Source: Selaginella tamariscina (lineage: Eukaryota > Streptophyta > Lycopodiopsida > Selaginellales > Selaginellaceae). Taken from it: 64,000 nucleotides of DNA. Shown in pieces: positions 12,198-24,163 of the stretch. The translations under genes and the position numbers were made by a program. The DNA lies in the NCBI GenBank assembly GCA_003024785.1, contig PUQB01000051.1:203194-267193 (forward strand), given 5' to 3'. The first letter of the stretch is position 1. The number at the start of each line of letters is the position of its first letter. Under the pieces are notes generated by a model. That model saw nothing but the letters and a program-made list of their open reading frames with translations, made no database searches and had not been told where the DNA came from.

Positions 12198-13696
12198 TTC
12201 ACTAGTTGTGTATGTACAGTCCTGTATATAATAAAAGATGACTGTACATACATCTTTATATATATACAAAAGAAGATTTGATCTAATGCTGATGATTACT
12301 TATTTTCATCCTCAGTATTTTCCCCAAAAACTCTCTCTCTCTCCTCTCTCTTATAATATATATATATATATATATATATACAGTCATCTTTTACATATAT
12401 ACAAAAGAAGTTTTGCATTTGTTCTAATGACGATGATTAGATATTTACATCCTGAATATCTTTTTACCAAAAACTCTCTCTCTTACACACACACATATGT
12501 ATGTATACATATATGATGTATAACTTCACCCAGTTGATAAGCTCATTTATATGTATACTAACACACACACACACACACGCACAGGGAGTGTGTGTGTGTG
12601 TGTCTATATATATATATATATAGATATCCATTCCACAGAGGGAGCCAAAGCAAAGTATGGATACTGTCTAGCCAAGAACATGATTGGACACGAATACGAG
12701 GACCGGCACATATCGAAGATTATACATCAGAATGGGAAGGAGATTGGTATGTTTGGCGTTTTCGACGGCCACAAAGGCTCGGAAGTGGCCGAGTTTCTTC
12801 AGCAGTTCCTGTTCGATTCCATTCTAGAGAATCCACATTTTGAGAAAGACCCCAAAACTGCTATCAGAGAGTCGTATCTAGCCCTCGACAAAGGTGCGTG
12901 TGTGTGTGCGCGTGCGTGTGGACGTATGTGTACATACGTATATGCAGGATATTGGATATGGGGAGTGTGAGCAAGAGTTGGCGGTCAGGCTCTACAGCTA
13001 CTACTTGCTTACTGTTTAATGGGGAGCACCTCATTGTTGCAAATGTGGGTGACTCGCGAGCAGTTCTGTGCCGTGGCTTTAAAGCTGTTGAAGTTTCTGT
13101 TGATCATGATCCTCGAAAGCCTGTAGAACGTGAAATGGTACGTCATGTGTGTGTGGTGTACAGTAGCTACTATGAATATGAAGTTCTTACTTCTTGCATG
13201 TCTACATATACGAATGTGTAAGATAACATGACAGAATGAATTGTAAGGTAACATGACAGAATGCACGGTATATAAGGTGTGCACGTGTGTGTGTGGTTAT
13301 GTGTATTATGCTCTTAGGTGGAGTCTAAGGGCGGTGAAGTCAGCATGACATTTGGTGGGGTATATCGTGTAGATAGAAGGCTAGCTATGTCTAGAGCCTT
13401 TGAGATGATCTTAAGGAGCATATCTCTGTGGAGCCAGATATATGGGAAGGGGAGTTGAAACCTGAGGATGATTTTTCATAGTTGCAAGTGACGGTTTATG
13501 GCATAAGGTACGTGTGTGTATGAGTGTGTGGGGGTGTGTGATAATGTGTGTATGTATACATAGATGACAAGCCAGGAAGCCGTGGACCTCGTTCAAGATG
13601 CTGAGGATACACAGCGGGCAGCTGAGGCTCTTGTTGAAGCTGCTGTTATGAAGAAGGAGACTGATGATATACTGTTGTCGTTATTGGGCTCAAGTA
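11593..13696 (+). pseudogene. PP2C protein phosphatase gene, copy 1 (frame broken)
   Basis: Mn/Mg-dependent Ser/Thr phosphatase of the plant PP2C family, nearest by motif memory to clade F. Exon 1 (11593-11668) encodes an N-terminus rich in Gln. Exon 2 (12639-12893) carries YEDRHI and FGVFDGHKGSEVA (usual DGHGG). Exon 3 (12948-13137) carries GSTATTCLLFNG and IVANVGDSRAVL. Exon 4 (13318 to about 13507) carries ESKGGEVSMTFGG and ASDGLW. Exon 5 (13564-13696) ends TDDI..VVVIGLK. The metal-binding Asp residues in EDR, DGH, SDG and DD are all present. Breaks compared with copies 2 and 3: one base missing at the exon 2 donor (GACAAAG against GACAAGAG), scrambled bases after SRAF, five T instead of six in the DDFF codons, and one A missing in exon 5. 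It is the only copy with exon 1. It lies tail-to-tail with UGT-A. It may be a live gene with sequencing errors. Confidence 0.8.
11785..12520 (+). repeat. Intron minisatellite, about five units, in PP2C copy 1
   Basis: Intron 1 of PP2C copy 1 is built from imperfect units of about 130-170 bp. Each holds a phrase like TAATGCTGATGATTACATAT then TTACATCCTGAATA, CCAAAAACTCTCTC and a (CT)n-(TA)n tail. Units begin near 11793, 11965, 12090, 12266 and 12402, many preceded by ACAAAAGAAG. Confidence 0.75.
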
Positions 13697-13766
13697 AAAT
13701 TTGAATTCGAGCCTCTGTGTTTGTGTGTGCGTGTGTGTGGAAGATATATATATATATAAAAATGTT

Positions 13767-14332
13767 TTACTTTGTATATTCCTTGTAAAACGTTTTAAGA
13801 TTTTGCATAAGAAGATCCACCTTCAGCAGCAGCTTCTTGCAAGCTTTCCGAGCTCCTCTGCATTTCGTCTCATCTTTCCCGGCTTCACTCCCCATTAATC
13901 CCTTATTGCCTCTGCGATCCCCTCCTTGGTCCTTGTAATCCCCATTCCAATACCTTACAAACCTTTTATATATATATGTTGTGTCTGTGTATATATATAT
14001 AATATATATATCTTATACACGTACTCACACACTTAATACCTTTGCCTTCGAGGATCAGTTTACAGTTGGTATTCTGCTCGCTGTGGCGTGGCCAACCCAG
14101 CATTGGAACACCCCCACTCAAGCTTTCGGTATGGATTCCATCCACAATGTGTCACAAATCCACCCACCGAATTGTGTTGTAAAACTGCAAGCTGTGCTGC
14201 CCAAGTCACTACCAGTCCCTTCTCACGGTTCCTCTCCATAAATTCCTTGATCACAACATAATAAAAACTTAGTACTATTTCAACAACATTAAACTGACTC
14301 TGTAGAACAATCACATGTAAATACACAAGCAG

Positions 14333-14366
<34 letters not shown>

Positions 14367-15207
14367 TATTCAAGTGTATTTAGCTACCTGACATGCATAT
14401 ACAGATTTATATAGATGTGCTAGGCATGTTTATGTACTTAAGTAATTCAAGAGAGTGTGGGATGTATAGCTCTCTCTCTCTCTCTCTCTCTATACACACA
14501 CACACATATACATACCCATACATGATGTATAGGTGTTTGTGTACATACAACGCATGTGCACATACAGCTATAAACGTAATAAAACGAGCGAACCTTAAGA
14601 TAGTCCTGAGGCAAGTCTGTAACCAAGTTTTGAGGAACTACGAGCAAGAATAGACAATCACTGGCTTCTAAACCATCTGTGAGCTGTTTGAACTCCTCGA
14701 ATGTTAATATGGAAGCGCTCCCAAATGCGACATAGAGTACTGAGTTGGGTGCGTGTTTGTCAAGAAAACGTAGTGCATCTGCATCCTCTGGCCGTAAACT
14801 CACCTAAATTAACAAAGTTTAAACGTATATGTGGAATGCTACACACACACACATATTATAGAGAGAGAGAGAGAGAGAGTTTGTAGACTCGTAAGTACCT
14901 GGATCTCATTTTTGTCATGGTTCTTATGTGGAAACAGAGGTCCTATTGAAACGAACTTGCCAGCAATAGATTGATCTACTGCATCAAAAACTTCTGCCTC
15001 CATTTCATAAAATGAATTTACAAGGACCAAGGGCTCGAACTCGAGTCTTTAGCGTATTGGTCATCCCTATAATCCTTGTATAAAACTCATACCACAGGTA
15101 TATAGGTAATTTCCGCCTTTATCTGCTCCAATCCCGGCAGGTATGTTATAATTTGATCAGCATTTGTTTCTGCAGCAAAGTATCATTACATACATACATA
15201 TCACGTA

Positions 15208-15265
<58 letters not shown>

Positions 15266-15975
15266 AACTGTTTACCTTGAACAGGACAATGACCATGATC
15301 TATCAGTTTACCGACGTTAAACTCGATAGAAGCCCAAGTAGCAGCCCCAGACCAGAAGCAAACTGAAGTAAACCCAGCCTTACGTGCCGAGAAAGGCGCA
15401 GAAAGATGAACATAATCCGAAACCACGCACTGAATATCTCCAACCTCGGTGTTAAGTCGAGTTAACAGCTCTACAAGACGGTCTTCAAGTGCTTCTATAC
15501 AATCCATGAAAACACGTAGTTCACTCAATGTGCTTGCATCAATCCTGCTGCTGGAAGCTTTGCCTCTAATGGTATCGATTCTAGTCGTATTTCTTGCTCA
15601 GGAATAGCTTCCTAAAAGCAATTATATTAGTCGCGCGCGCGCTCGTGTGTGTGTGTGTGAGAGAGAGAGAGAGAAACTAAACAAGAACACTATCACGTAT
15701 TATAAATCATCATAACACCAAGTAAAATTCTAGCTCTCACATTTGTAAACATAACGACAACTCTGATCTATTGTATATACGTATGAATGAGTGCACACAC
15801 ATGTTTTTAATTTATGTGCTATGTATGTTGTACACCACACAGAATATATACATCTGTATATATTATCTCGAGTATGTATATTTAATTTTTCTCCAGCAGA
15901 TAAGATCTAAACTGTACAACCAATACATTAACTGTGTGTGTTGCTATGTTTAAACATACACAACAGCGTACACAG

Positions 15976-16009
<34 letters not shown>

Positions 16010-16191
16010 GAGGGAGGGAGGAGCTTACCAGTGCTTTTCACAACCTCGTGAATGCTGTCAATATTGATAATGGTGATAACGAAGCCTTGAAGAGCGAGTT
16101 TTGTTGCTAAGTAGAGCATTGGTGGTATGTGGCCTTGAGCAGGAAAAGGAACTAGAACGATATGTTTAGATGTCTTCTTTGAAGATGCCAT
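13767..16191 (-). pseudogene. UDP-glycosyltransferase copy A (GT1 family)
   Basis: Plant family-1 glycosyltransferase that moves a sugar from a UDP-sugar to a small acceptor in the cytosol. Six exons on the reverse strand: 16029-16191 (MASSKKTSKHIVLVPFPAQG, then H of the catalytic GHIPP), 15276-15611 (acceptor-side domain, APFSARKAGF), 14899-15169 (FEPLVLVNSFYEME), 14594-14803 (SVLYVAFGSASILTFEEF), about 14031-14245 (44-residue PSPG box, [10 protein letters not shown] to GGVPMLGWP, ending SEQ) and 13767 to about 13960 (C-terminal helix, EGIAEAIRGLMG). The expected total of about 460 residues is normal for the family. Small indels break exons 1, 3, 5 and 6 compared with other copies. The acceptor cannot be inferred. 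Introns carry compound microsatellites. Confidence 0.85.
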
Positions 16192-16432
16192 AGCAAATAA
16201 ATGAAGAATACTTAGTAGATTTTATGAAATTTCAATGAATGAGACGATCCTATTGATTCCCTCAAGTAGAGATAAAATGTCTATGACAGAATACTTATCT
16301 AATCCATTAGCTATATAAAATTCTGAAATACCCAAAGCTAGAGTTACACGAATTTAGAATCTGGATATAAAGACGTGTCTACACACACCATATATGTATG
16401 CGTGCATACGTGTTATGATGTATGTGTATGTG

Positions 16433-16500
16433 GGGACCTTATTCAAAATACGGAGAATACACAGAGGGCAGCTGGGGCTGTTGCTGTCATGTCAAAATAA
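16433..16500 (+). pseudogene. PP2C last-exon relic
   Basis: GACCTTATTCAAAATACGGA and GGGCAGCTGGGGCTGTTGC correspond to degenerate PP2C exon 5 (EAVDLVQDAE, AAEALVEAAV). It is an isolated fragment upstream of UGT-A; the same relic lies upstream of copies B, D and E. Confidence 0.6.
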
Positions 16501-16518
16501 AATAGTATACAAGTACAC

Positions 16519-16523
<5 letters not shown>

Positions 16524-16569
<46 letters not shown>
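16524..16569. repeat. (GA)n microsatellite
   Basis: Uninterrupted GA dinucleotides just after a short TG run. The equivalent tract after the next relic is at 25381-25433. Confidence 0.9.
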
Positions 16570-16571
<2 letters not shown>

Positions 16572-17284
16572 TAAAATTTAGTTGTGTATGCGTTCAAACA
16601 CATACACATACTAACATTGTTCTTTTTATAGCATACCAAGTGGGTGATATGAACACACACTAAGAAAAAACTTAAGTAAGGTATTAATAAATGATTTTAT
16701 TTAATTAATTTATATGTATTTAGTAATAAGTTAGTGCTTTATCAAGCGCATGTGTTATACAGCCCTGTGAACACATACTACCTGTGCATGATAAACTAAG
16801 CACCGATTGATTTTCATTGATTAAAGAGATAAGTACACAAGTAAAACATTATTAAATATATTATTTAATATTAATTAATTAATTTCCTAACCCAGTTAAG
16901 AATTTAATCAATGCAGTTAACTGTAGTGTGTATAAAATAGAAAAAAACTTAGAATATATACTACTACATATGCATATAACCATATGATACCTGAGTTTAA
17001 TTAATTCTAAACTGCATAATTGCATGTAGAAGTCCAGCTGTATTTAAATTCTTATATACATTATAAATATTTATTAATTCAGTTTTATTATAAATTAAGA
17101 AAAAAAATTAAATTAAATCTTTTATAATAAGATTCTAAACATGTCTTCGTACCATTTTAACTTGTATGTCTACAATATGAAGTATTCAGATACAAAATTC
17201 AACTTCTGCATTTATGCACAAAGATGTGTATGTGTGCATGTATACTGATATATTATATATACCATTTACCATTATATACCTGTG

Positions 17285-17315
<31 letters not shown>

Positions 17316-17573
17316 AAAATGGTAAATGATATATAATGTGTATTATTAAGCTGATTAATGGTATATTTATTTGTCCACAAAGATGTGTATCAGCATATTT
17401 CACCTTAGGCTTTGTAGAGGACGGACTCACAATGTACCCACACGCCCCCTCAGAGTGACACCACGCACAGGTTGTGTGTGTGTGTGTTTAAATATCTCTC
17501 CCTCTCATACACAAGAAATTAACCATGTAGAACTTTAAACATGGGTTTCTCATTTATTTATTTTTTTTGCAAA
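16570..17573. other. AT-rich flank of unit A, duplicated near 26 kb and 60.5 kb
   Basis: No gene. 17160-17480 matches 25980-26280 closely, and 17390-17680 matches the reverse complement of about 60300-60670, including a TTTAAACATGG phrase and the tRNA relic. It therefore marks the boundary of the duplicated unit. Confidence 0.65.
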
Positions 17574-17626
17574 GCGCCTGTACTTTTCCTAAGCAGAAAG
17601 TCGTAGGTTCGATTCTGTTTGGCGCG
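17574..17626 (+). pseudogene. tRNA-Arg(CCU) relic lacking the D arm
   Basis: Keeps the acceptor 5' strand (GCGCCTGTA), the anticodon arm with TTCCTAA, AAAGTCGTAGGTTCGATTC and the 3' GGCGC. The D arm and half of the anticodon stem are missing. It is about 53 nt against 73 for the good gene at 61168-61240. Confidence 0.75.
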
Positions 17627-17902
17627 TTTAGCTTTGTTTATATTATATACATGTAATATATAAACGTGTAGTATATGTTTATAAATTGTCCATACGGAGT
17701 GTTCAGATTTGTGTCTTTTTATCGATTTTCTTTATCTTCTTAGATTTAGCTTTTCCATTATATAGATCTATTCCTTTTTTTTTTAAATTTTGTCTTTTTT
17801 TCGTTCATGAATCCACAACAGGTAAATCCTTTGTATATGAAGCAATTACTTATGCAGTTATTAGATGTCATGTGTATGCAATTGAATAATCACTCTTAAT
17901 TG

Positions 17903-18722
17903 ATGGCAACATTCACAGCCCAAGGTACTCCTCTTGCTCATGTTGCAAATCCCCATGTCCGACCAGATTTCTTTCACGGAAATCCTGGAGATGATGTGTA
18001 CCATTGGTTTGACCACTTCATTGTGGTTGCCACATATCATTCGTGGGACGGTGCTCAGTGTTTGCGTGAGTTTCCTACTTGTCTTCAAGGGACGTTGCAG
18101 TGGTACAATGGTCTGGACGTTGCAACTCGTGGAGATTGGAATATTCTTCCAGAGATCTTCAAACGTGCATTTGGGCATGCGGACGACTGATGATGCTTTT
18201 CAGCAGTTGCATCGTATTCGTCAGGAGCCATCTGAGTCGGTGATGCAGTTTGGTGTTCGCTTTCGAAGCCTTTTGCTGCGTGCAGAACCTAACATGTCGG
18301 AACGCATCAAGTTAGGTATGTTGTGGCCAGCACTTCGTCAAGACCTTGTGGGGCTTGTGCATGCACTAGCTCCAGTGACTCTTGACGATGCTTTGAGGCT
18401 GGCACAACGATATGAGTCGTCACCTCTCCCACTTGCCCTTCACGTGCTCGTTCCACTTCATGTTGGGGATGGACCTGCTCCGATGGAGGTTGAGGCTGTT
18501 GCCGCTCGTGTACCAGCACAAGGTGGGGCCCGTGGACGTGCAGTTCGTTGTTGGGCGTGTGATGAGGTTGGACACACGTATCGGCGCTGTCAACGGTTTC
18601 CCGATTGGCGTCCCCCATTTCCAGGATGGAGGCCATGGCGTCAACAACGTCCGGTTGGTGCTGCTGCAGTGGAAGGTTGTGATGCGGTGGATCTTCCGGG
18701 AAACGACGAATCGCACGAGTAG
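17903..18722 (+). pseudogene. Ty3/gypsy gag
   Basis: Capsid-like gag starting MATFTAQGTPLAHV, then PDFFHGNPGDDVYHWFDHF and, after a frame change near 18180, DAFQQLHRIRQEPSESV. A CCHC zinc knuckle (CWACDEVGHTYRRC) lies at about 18553-18594. The start is the first ATG of the first frame. The frame change means the gag is not continuous as read. Confidence 0.8.
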
Positions 18723-18839
18723 AGGAGGGTCCTCGTGCGAATAAATTAGTGACCCTCCATCTTTCTTTCGGGAGTATCATCAAGGGGTTCACTCGGCACC
18801 AAATCATCCGGTTTTCACTTTTCAAGCTCGTTTAATCAC

Positions 18840-21800
18840 AGCCACGTCCTGTTTTCCTTTCAGTGTTGGTGGATACAGGTTCAAGTTTGTCCTCTTTTCT
18901 CAATCTGTTGCTACACGTTGCAGCCTTCATTTGCGTCGTGCGGTAGAACCAGTCTTCATTCTGTACGGCAACGGACATACTCATGCTTGTTCGCGGGATG
19001 AAGTGGACATTGTTGTTCGTGTGGATGATTGTGAGCTCGAGCTTCAATCTTTTGCGGGTGGTGCCGAGTCAAGCTTTTCACCTTATTCTTGGTATGGATT
19101 GGTTAACTCGCAATCATGCCAAGTGTGACTTTGAAAAGTCTCCCCCTTGTTTGACTCTCCCTCGTCTTTCTTCCATTCCTCTTACTTCTATTCCACTTCG
19201 TCCATCTGCTTCCACCTCTGCTTCCATCACTTTTGTCTCACCCTTATTTCCAACCATTTTCCCTTCATGCTCTTCCTTTCTTCTTGGATCCATCAGATGA
19301 TCGTCGTGCTGTAGTTGTTGATCAACTCAAGAAGGAGTATGCTGATCTTTTCAACTTCGACTTGTCATCTGGGGCCAAGATTGCGACACGCCACCCTATT
19401 CCAACTGGAGAGCTAGGCCAATCAAGGTACCTGTTCGGCGTCGTCACCAAAGGAGCTCAAGATCTTACGAGCGAATGTCAAAGAGATGTTGGAGAAGGGT
19501 GTTATCCGGAATCTCGAAGTCCTTGGGCGTGCGAACCTCACCTTGTGACGAAGCCTGATGGGAGCGTTCGATTCTGCATTGACTATCGCCCATTAAATGA
19601 GGTAACCGTCTCAGATGTGTACCCACTTCCTCATACTGCAGACCTTTTGGATCGACTGGGGCGGAGCCGTTGGTTCACCAAGTTAGATCTCGCATCTGGA
19701 TATTGGCAAGTTCCGATGGCTGACATGGACATTCCCAAGACTGCTTTTCGGACACCATTTGGCCTGTACGAGTTCTGGTGATGCCTTTCGGTTTGAGCAA
19801 TGCTCCAGCAACTTTCCAGCGTATGATGGATGAGGTTCTTTGCGACATGCCGGAGGTGACTGCCGATTTCATCGATGATGTTTTGATCCATTCGGATGGA
19901 ACGTGGGAGGAGCATGTCGGTGATGTACGTAAGGTTTTGGATCGCTGCGGGAAGTTGGTTTGAAGTTGAAGCCATCTAAGTGTGTGTTTGGATCAAAGGA
20001 CACCACTTATCTGGGTTATCGCATTTCACGTGAAGGTTTGCAAGTCGATCCTGACAAACTAGTTGCAGTTTTGAAGTTCCCTACGCCAAAGTGTGTGAAT
20101 GATGTGCAACGCTTTCTTGGCAAGGTACAATATCTGGGTCGTTTTGTGGATCATCTTTCAGATCGTACTGCACCGTTGCGCGCGTTGTTGAAATCGTCAA
20201 TGACTTCTTTGTTTGGTCTAAGGATTGCAAGCAGGCATTTGCAGATCTCAAAGAGTTGTTGACGACTCCTCCAGTTTTGGCGTACCCGGATTACACCGTC
20301 CTTTCATCTTGCGTGTAGATGCTTCTGACATCGGCCTCGGGGGTGTATTGATGCAGGAGAGTACGAGTGTTCCTGGCCAACGACATCCCATTGCGTACAT
20401 CAGCCGTACATTGCAGCCAGCAGAGGTGAATTACTCCACGACAGAAAAGGAGTGTCTAGCAGCAGTTTGGGGTTTTGAGAAGCTCCATGCCTACTTGCAT
20501 GGTTCGCGGACGTTGTTGGAAGGCGATCATGCAGCAGTCACTTCGTTGTTGAAGGAAGAATTTGATTCGTACTGCTCGGTGGGCCTTGAAACTTCAAATT
20601 TACGACTTTGAAGTTGTTTCATCCCAGGAGTTCCATGGCTGATGCTGATGATGCTCTTTCTCGGGCTCCTCTTCCACCTTCTCTCTCTTCTGTTGCCCCA
20701 GAGGAACCAGTTGTTCCAGCTTCAGTGGACTTTTTGGATGAAGATTCCGTACCATCAGCAGTTGCTGTGCTTGACGTTCAGTGTCCGCAGAATGCAGAGT
20801 TAGATTTGCCGTCTTTGGATGAGGTTCGGGAAGCTCAAAAGGTTGAGCCGTGGATTCGAAGGCTTCGTGATGGGTTTGAGAATCCTGCATCACTTGCTGA
20901 TGACTTGCCTTTCAGGCATTTACATTCACAGTATCGCCTTCAGGATGACCTTCTTTATTTTGTGGGGACTGATCCAGATGATCCTTTGCGGTTGGTGGTG
21001 CCTTCAATCTTCATTCCACGCTTCCTCCATGCTTACCATGACTCTCCTATTCTTGGCGGGCACATGGGACATCGTCGGTGATGGAGAAGCTGCGCAGATC
21101 TTTCTATTGGCCGGAGTTGCGAGGAGATGTGATTCGGTATGTGCGTAGCTGTGTGTGGTGCCAAGCTCGCAATACTCCCCCATGTGCTTCGGAAGGACGG
21201 TTGGAGTCAATTGCAGTTTCTCGTCCGTTTGAATTGGTGGCATTTGATTTGATGGGACCTTTTCCGCGGTCAACTGCTGGTAACGAGTACGTTATTATTG
21301 CTTCTGATTACCTAACTCGTTGGGTAGAAGTTGGTGCTCTTGCTAGTGCGACTGCTTCTGCTGTTGGTCAGTTTCTCCTAATCGGGTCGTGTTTCAGCAT
21401 TCTTGTCCGGAGCGAATTCTCTCGGATAATGGTCCGCATTTATGGCTGAGGCATTTCATGTTTTGACATCTCGATTAGGGATACGCCACACTTTCACAAG
21501 TGCTTATCATCCTCAGACAGATGGTTTAGTGGAACGGCTTCAGAACCTTCAAGGGGATGATCGCGAAGTATGTGAACTTTCAACATTCAGATTGGGATGG
21601 TTATCTGCCGTCTCTCCGATATGCTTATGTCACTGGAGTTCAAAGTTCCATTGGTACTTCCCATATAAGCTTGTATGGTCATGACCCGGTGTTGCCAACG
21701 GAGTTGGGTTTGCCTTCTCGGTTACCGCGAGCTGCTGATGCTAGGTCGTGGGATCGGTATCTGACGAGCATTCTTCCATTGGTTCGTGCGGAGTCAGCAG

Positions 21801-22177
21801 AACACTTGGGCCGCGTACAAGTAGGACAACAACAACGCTACAACTCGCATCATCGTCCTCCTGGGAGTACAAGGTTGATGAACTGGTGTTGGTTCGTTTT
21901 CCCAAGCTTACGGTACGTGGTTTAGCTAAGAGTCTCCTTCCTCAGTGGAAAGGACCGTATCGAGTGCTACGGCAAGTAGGGCCACAGGTTTATGAGGTTC
22001 GGCACGACATTCAACCGATCCTCGGAGATTGTACATGTGCAACGGTTGAAGCATTTTGTGCAACGGGAACAAGTTGTGCCGCCTACAGATCCACCAGTGC
22101 CTCCTCCTGATATTCCTCCTAGATCCGGGCCCTTACAAGAGAACCCTAACCAACTTACACCTTCCGAGAGGAGGGGA
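18840..22177 (+). pseudogene. Ty3/gypsy pol: protease, RT, RNase H, integrase
   Basis: Protease: LVDTGSSLS near 18866. Reverse transcriptase: YRPLNEVTV, FTKLDLASGYWQVPM, MPFGLSNAPATFQRM and the active site FIDDVLIHS near 19867. RNase H: ILRVDASDIGLGGVL, AEVNYSTTEKEC. Then ADDALSRAP. Integrase: a zinc-binding H..H..C..C block near 21050-21170 (FYWPELRGDV, SCVWCQARN), Asp in FDLMGPFPR, Asp in LSDNGPHF, and Glu in GLVERL. The tail has VDELVLVRFP, LPQWKGPYRVL; no chromodomain was seen. At least eight frame changes occur (near 19775, 19945, 20200, 20295, 20580, 21080, 21400, 21900), several explained by one missing base in a 2-3 base homopolymer. Confidence 0.85.
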
Positions 22178-22410
22178 TGATGTAAGATCCACCTATATGG
22201 CTGCAACATATTATTATTAGCGTAATAGATTTTACATTTGGTCTTATATATAAGTTAGGGTTTTTGAAATAATGGATAATAATAAAAGAATCATTAATTA
22301 TATAAGTTAGGGTTTTTGAAATAATGGATAATAATAAAAGAATCATTAATTAAAAACCATACATAAAAGCTTAAATATAAACTTACCGAGTTAAAAATAT
22401 GAAGTCCCAT
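22178..22410 (+). repeat. Probable 3' LTR or 3' end of the gypsy element
   Basis: Begins TGATGTAAGATCC directly after the polypurine tract. AT-rich, with an internal 52-bp tandem duplication. The right limit is set by the match of the following sequence to the UGT unit flank near 26780. No second LTR was found for confirmation. Confidence 0.45.
22249..22352. repeat. Perfect 52-bp tandem duplication
   Basis: 22249-22300 and 22301-22352 are identical as read. The pair lies in the presumed LTR. It could be a real recent slippage or duplication event or an assembly artefact. Confidence 0.9.
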
Positions 22411-22586
22411 CGAGTTAAAAAATAATAATTAAGTTAAGGATTGTTCAAAGTATTAAGAACCTAAGAGAAATTTAAGATAATTTCATTTAAAAAATAAACT
22501 TGGATAGCATCTATCATTAATTAATAGATTATAAAATTAAATAATTAAGCCCATGTGGTGTGTATATATATATATATTAAAAATGT

Positions 22587-24108
22587 TTACTTTGCATATT
22601 CCTTTGTAAACGTTTTAAGATTTGCATAAGAAGATCCACCTTCAGCAACAGCTATTCTTGCAAGCTTTCCGAGCTCCTCTGCATTTCGTCTCATCTTTAT
22701 CCCGTCTTCACTCTCCCATTAATCCCTTATTGCCTCTGCGATCCCCTCCTTTGGTCCTTTGTAATCCCCATTCCAATACCTTACAAACCTTTTCATATAT
22801 ATTATGTATGTTGTGTGTTGTGTGTGTATATGTGTAACGTCTCTGTATATATATATATATCTTATAACACGGTACTCACACACTTAATACCTTTGCCTTC
22901 GAATCAGTTTACAGTTGGTATCTGCTCGCTGTGGATTGGCCAACCCAGCATTGGAACACCCCCACTCAAGCTTTCAAGTATAGAGTTCCATCCACAATGT
23001 GTCACAAATCCACCCACCGAATTGTGTTGTAAAACTGCAAGCTGTGCTGCCCAAGTCACTACCAGTCCCTTCTCACGGTTCCTCTCCATAAATTCCTTGA
23101 TCACAACATAATAAAAAACTTAGTACTATTTCAACAACAATTAAACTAGACTCTGTAGGACAATCACATGTAAATGCACAAGCAGCTCTCTCTCTCTCTC
23201 ACACACACACACACATATTCAAGTGTATTTGGCTACCTGACATGCATATACAGATTTATATAAATGTACTAGGCATGTATGTTGCCTTATGTACTTAAGT
23301 AATTCAAGAGAGTGGGATGTATAGCTCTCTCTCTCTCTATACACACACACACACACATATACATACCATACATGATGTAGGTGTCTGTGTACATACAACG
23401 CATGTGTACGTGCACGCACGTACAGCTAAAACCGTAATAAAACGAGCGAACCTTAAGATAGTCCTGAGGCAAGTCTGTAACCAAGTTTTGAGGAACTACG
23501 AGCAAGAATAGGCAATCACTGGCTTCCAAACCATCTGTGAGCTGTTTGAACTCCTCGAATGTTAATATGGAAGCGCTCCCAAATGCAAATAGAGTACTGA
23601 GTTGGGTGCGTGTTTGTCAAGAAAACGTAGTGCATCTGCATCCTCTGGCCGTAAACTCACCTAAATTAACAAAGTTTACACACACACACACACACATATA
23701 AATATATATATATAGAGAGAGAGTTTTGTAGACTCGTAAGTACCTGGATCTCATTTTTGTCATGGTTCTTCTGTGGAAACAGAGGTCCTATTGAAACGAA
23801 CTTGCCAGCATAGATTGATCTACTGCATCAAAAACTTCTGCCTCCATTTCATAAAATGAATTTACAAGGACCAAGGGCTCGAACTCGAGTCTTCTAGCGG
23901 ATTTGCCATCCCTATAATGCTTTGTATAAAACTCATACCACATGTATATAGGTAGTTCTTCCGCCTTTAATCTGCTCCAATCCCGGAAGGTATGTTATAA
24001 TTTGATCAGCATTTGTTTCTGCAGCAAAGTATCATCATTACCTACATACATACATACATATCACGTACATATTCCTCTCTCTCTCTCCTCTCTCTCTCTC
24101 CTCTCTCC

Positions 24109-24163
<55 letters not shown>

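Larger units (their letters stand above)
17690..22410 (+). mobile_element. Ty3/gypsy LTR retrotransposon, 5' LTR not seen
   Basis: Ordered gag, protease, reverse transcriptase, RNase H and integrase, the gypsy order (integrase last). It sits between two copies of the PP2C-UGT unit. The left junction near 17690 and right junction near 22410 are set by where the flanks stop matching other unit copies. Only about 210 bp separate the left junction from the gag ATG, and they do not match the 3' end, so the 5' LTR is missing or very short. No convincing primer-binding site was seen. A polypurine tract lies at 22166-22177, followed by TGATGTAAG, a plausible LTR start. Confidence 0.85.

Noticed and set aside
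16500-16580. Open frames of repeated Arg-Glu, Val-Cys, Leu-Ser or Thr-His residues
   Set aside because: These are translations of (GA)n, (GT)n, (CT)n and (CA)n microsatellites. They occur throughout the introns and have no coding meaning.
17690-17902. 5' LTR of the gypsy element
   Set aside because: No similarity to the 3' end after the polypurine tract, and no primer-binding site adjacent.
18307-18825. 172-codon open frame on the reverse strand in gag
   Set aside because: Antisense shadow of the gag region, which has clear zinc-knuckle coding on the plus strand.
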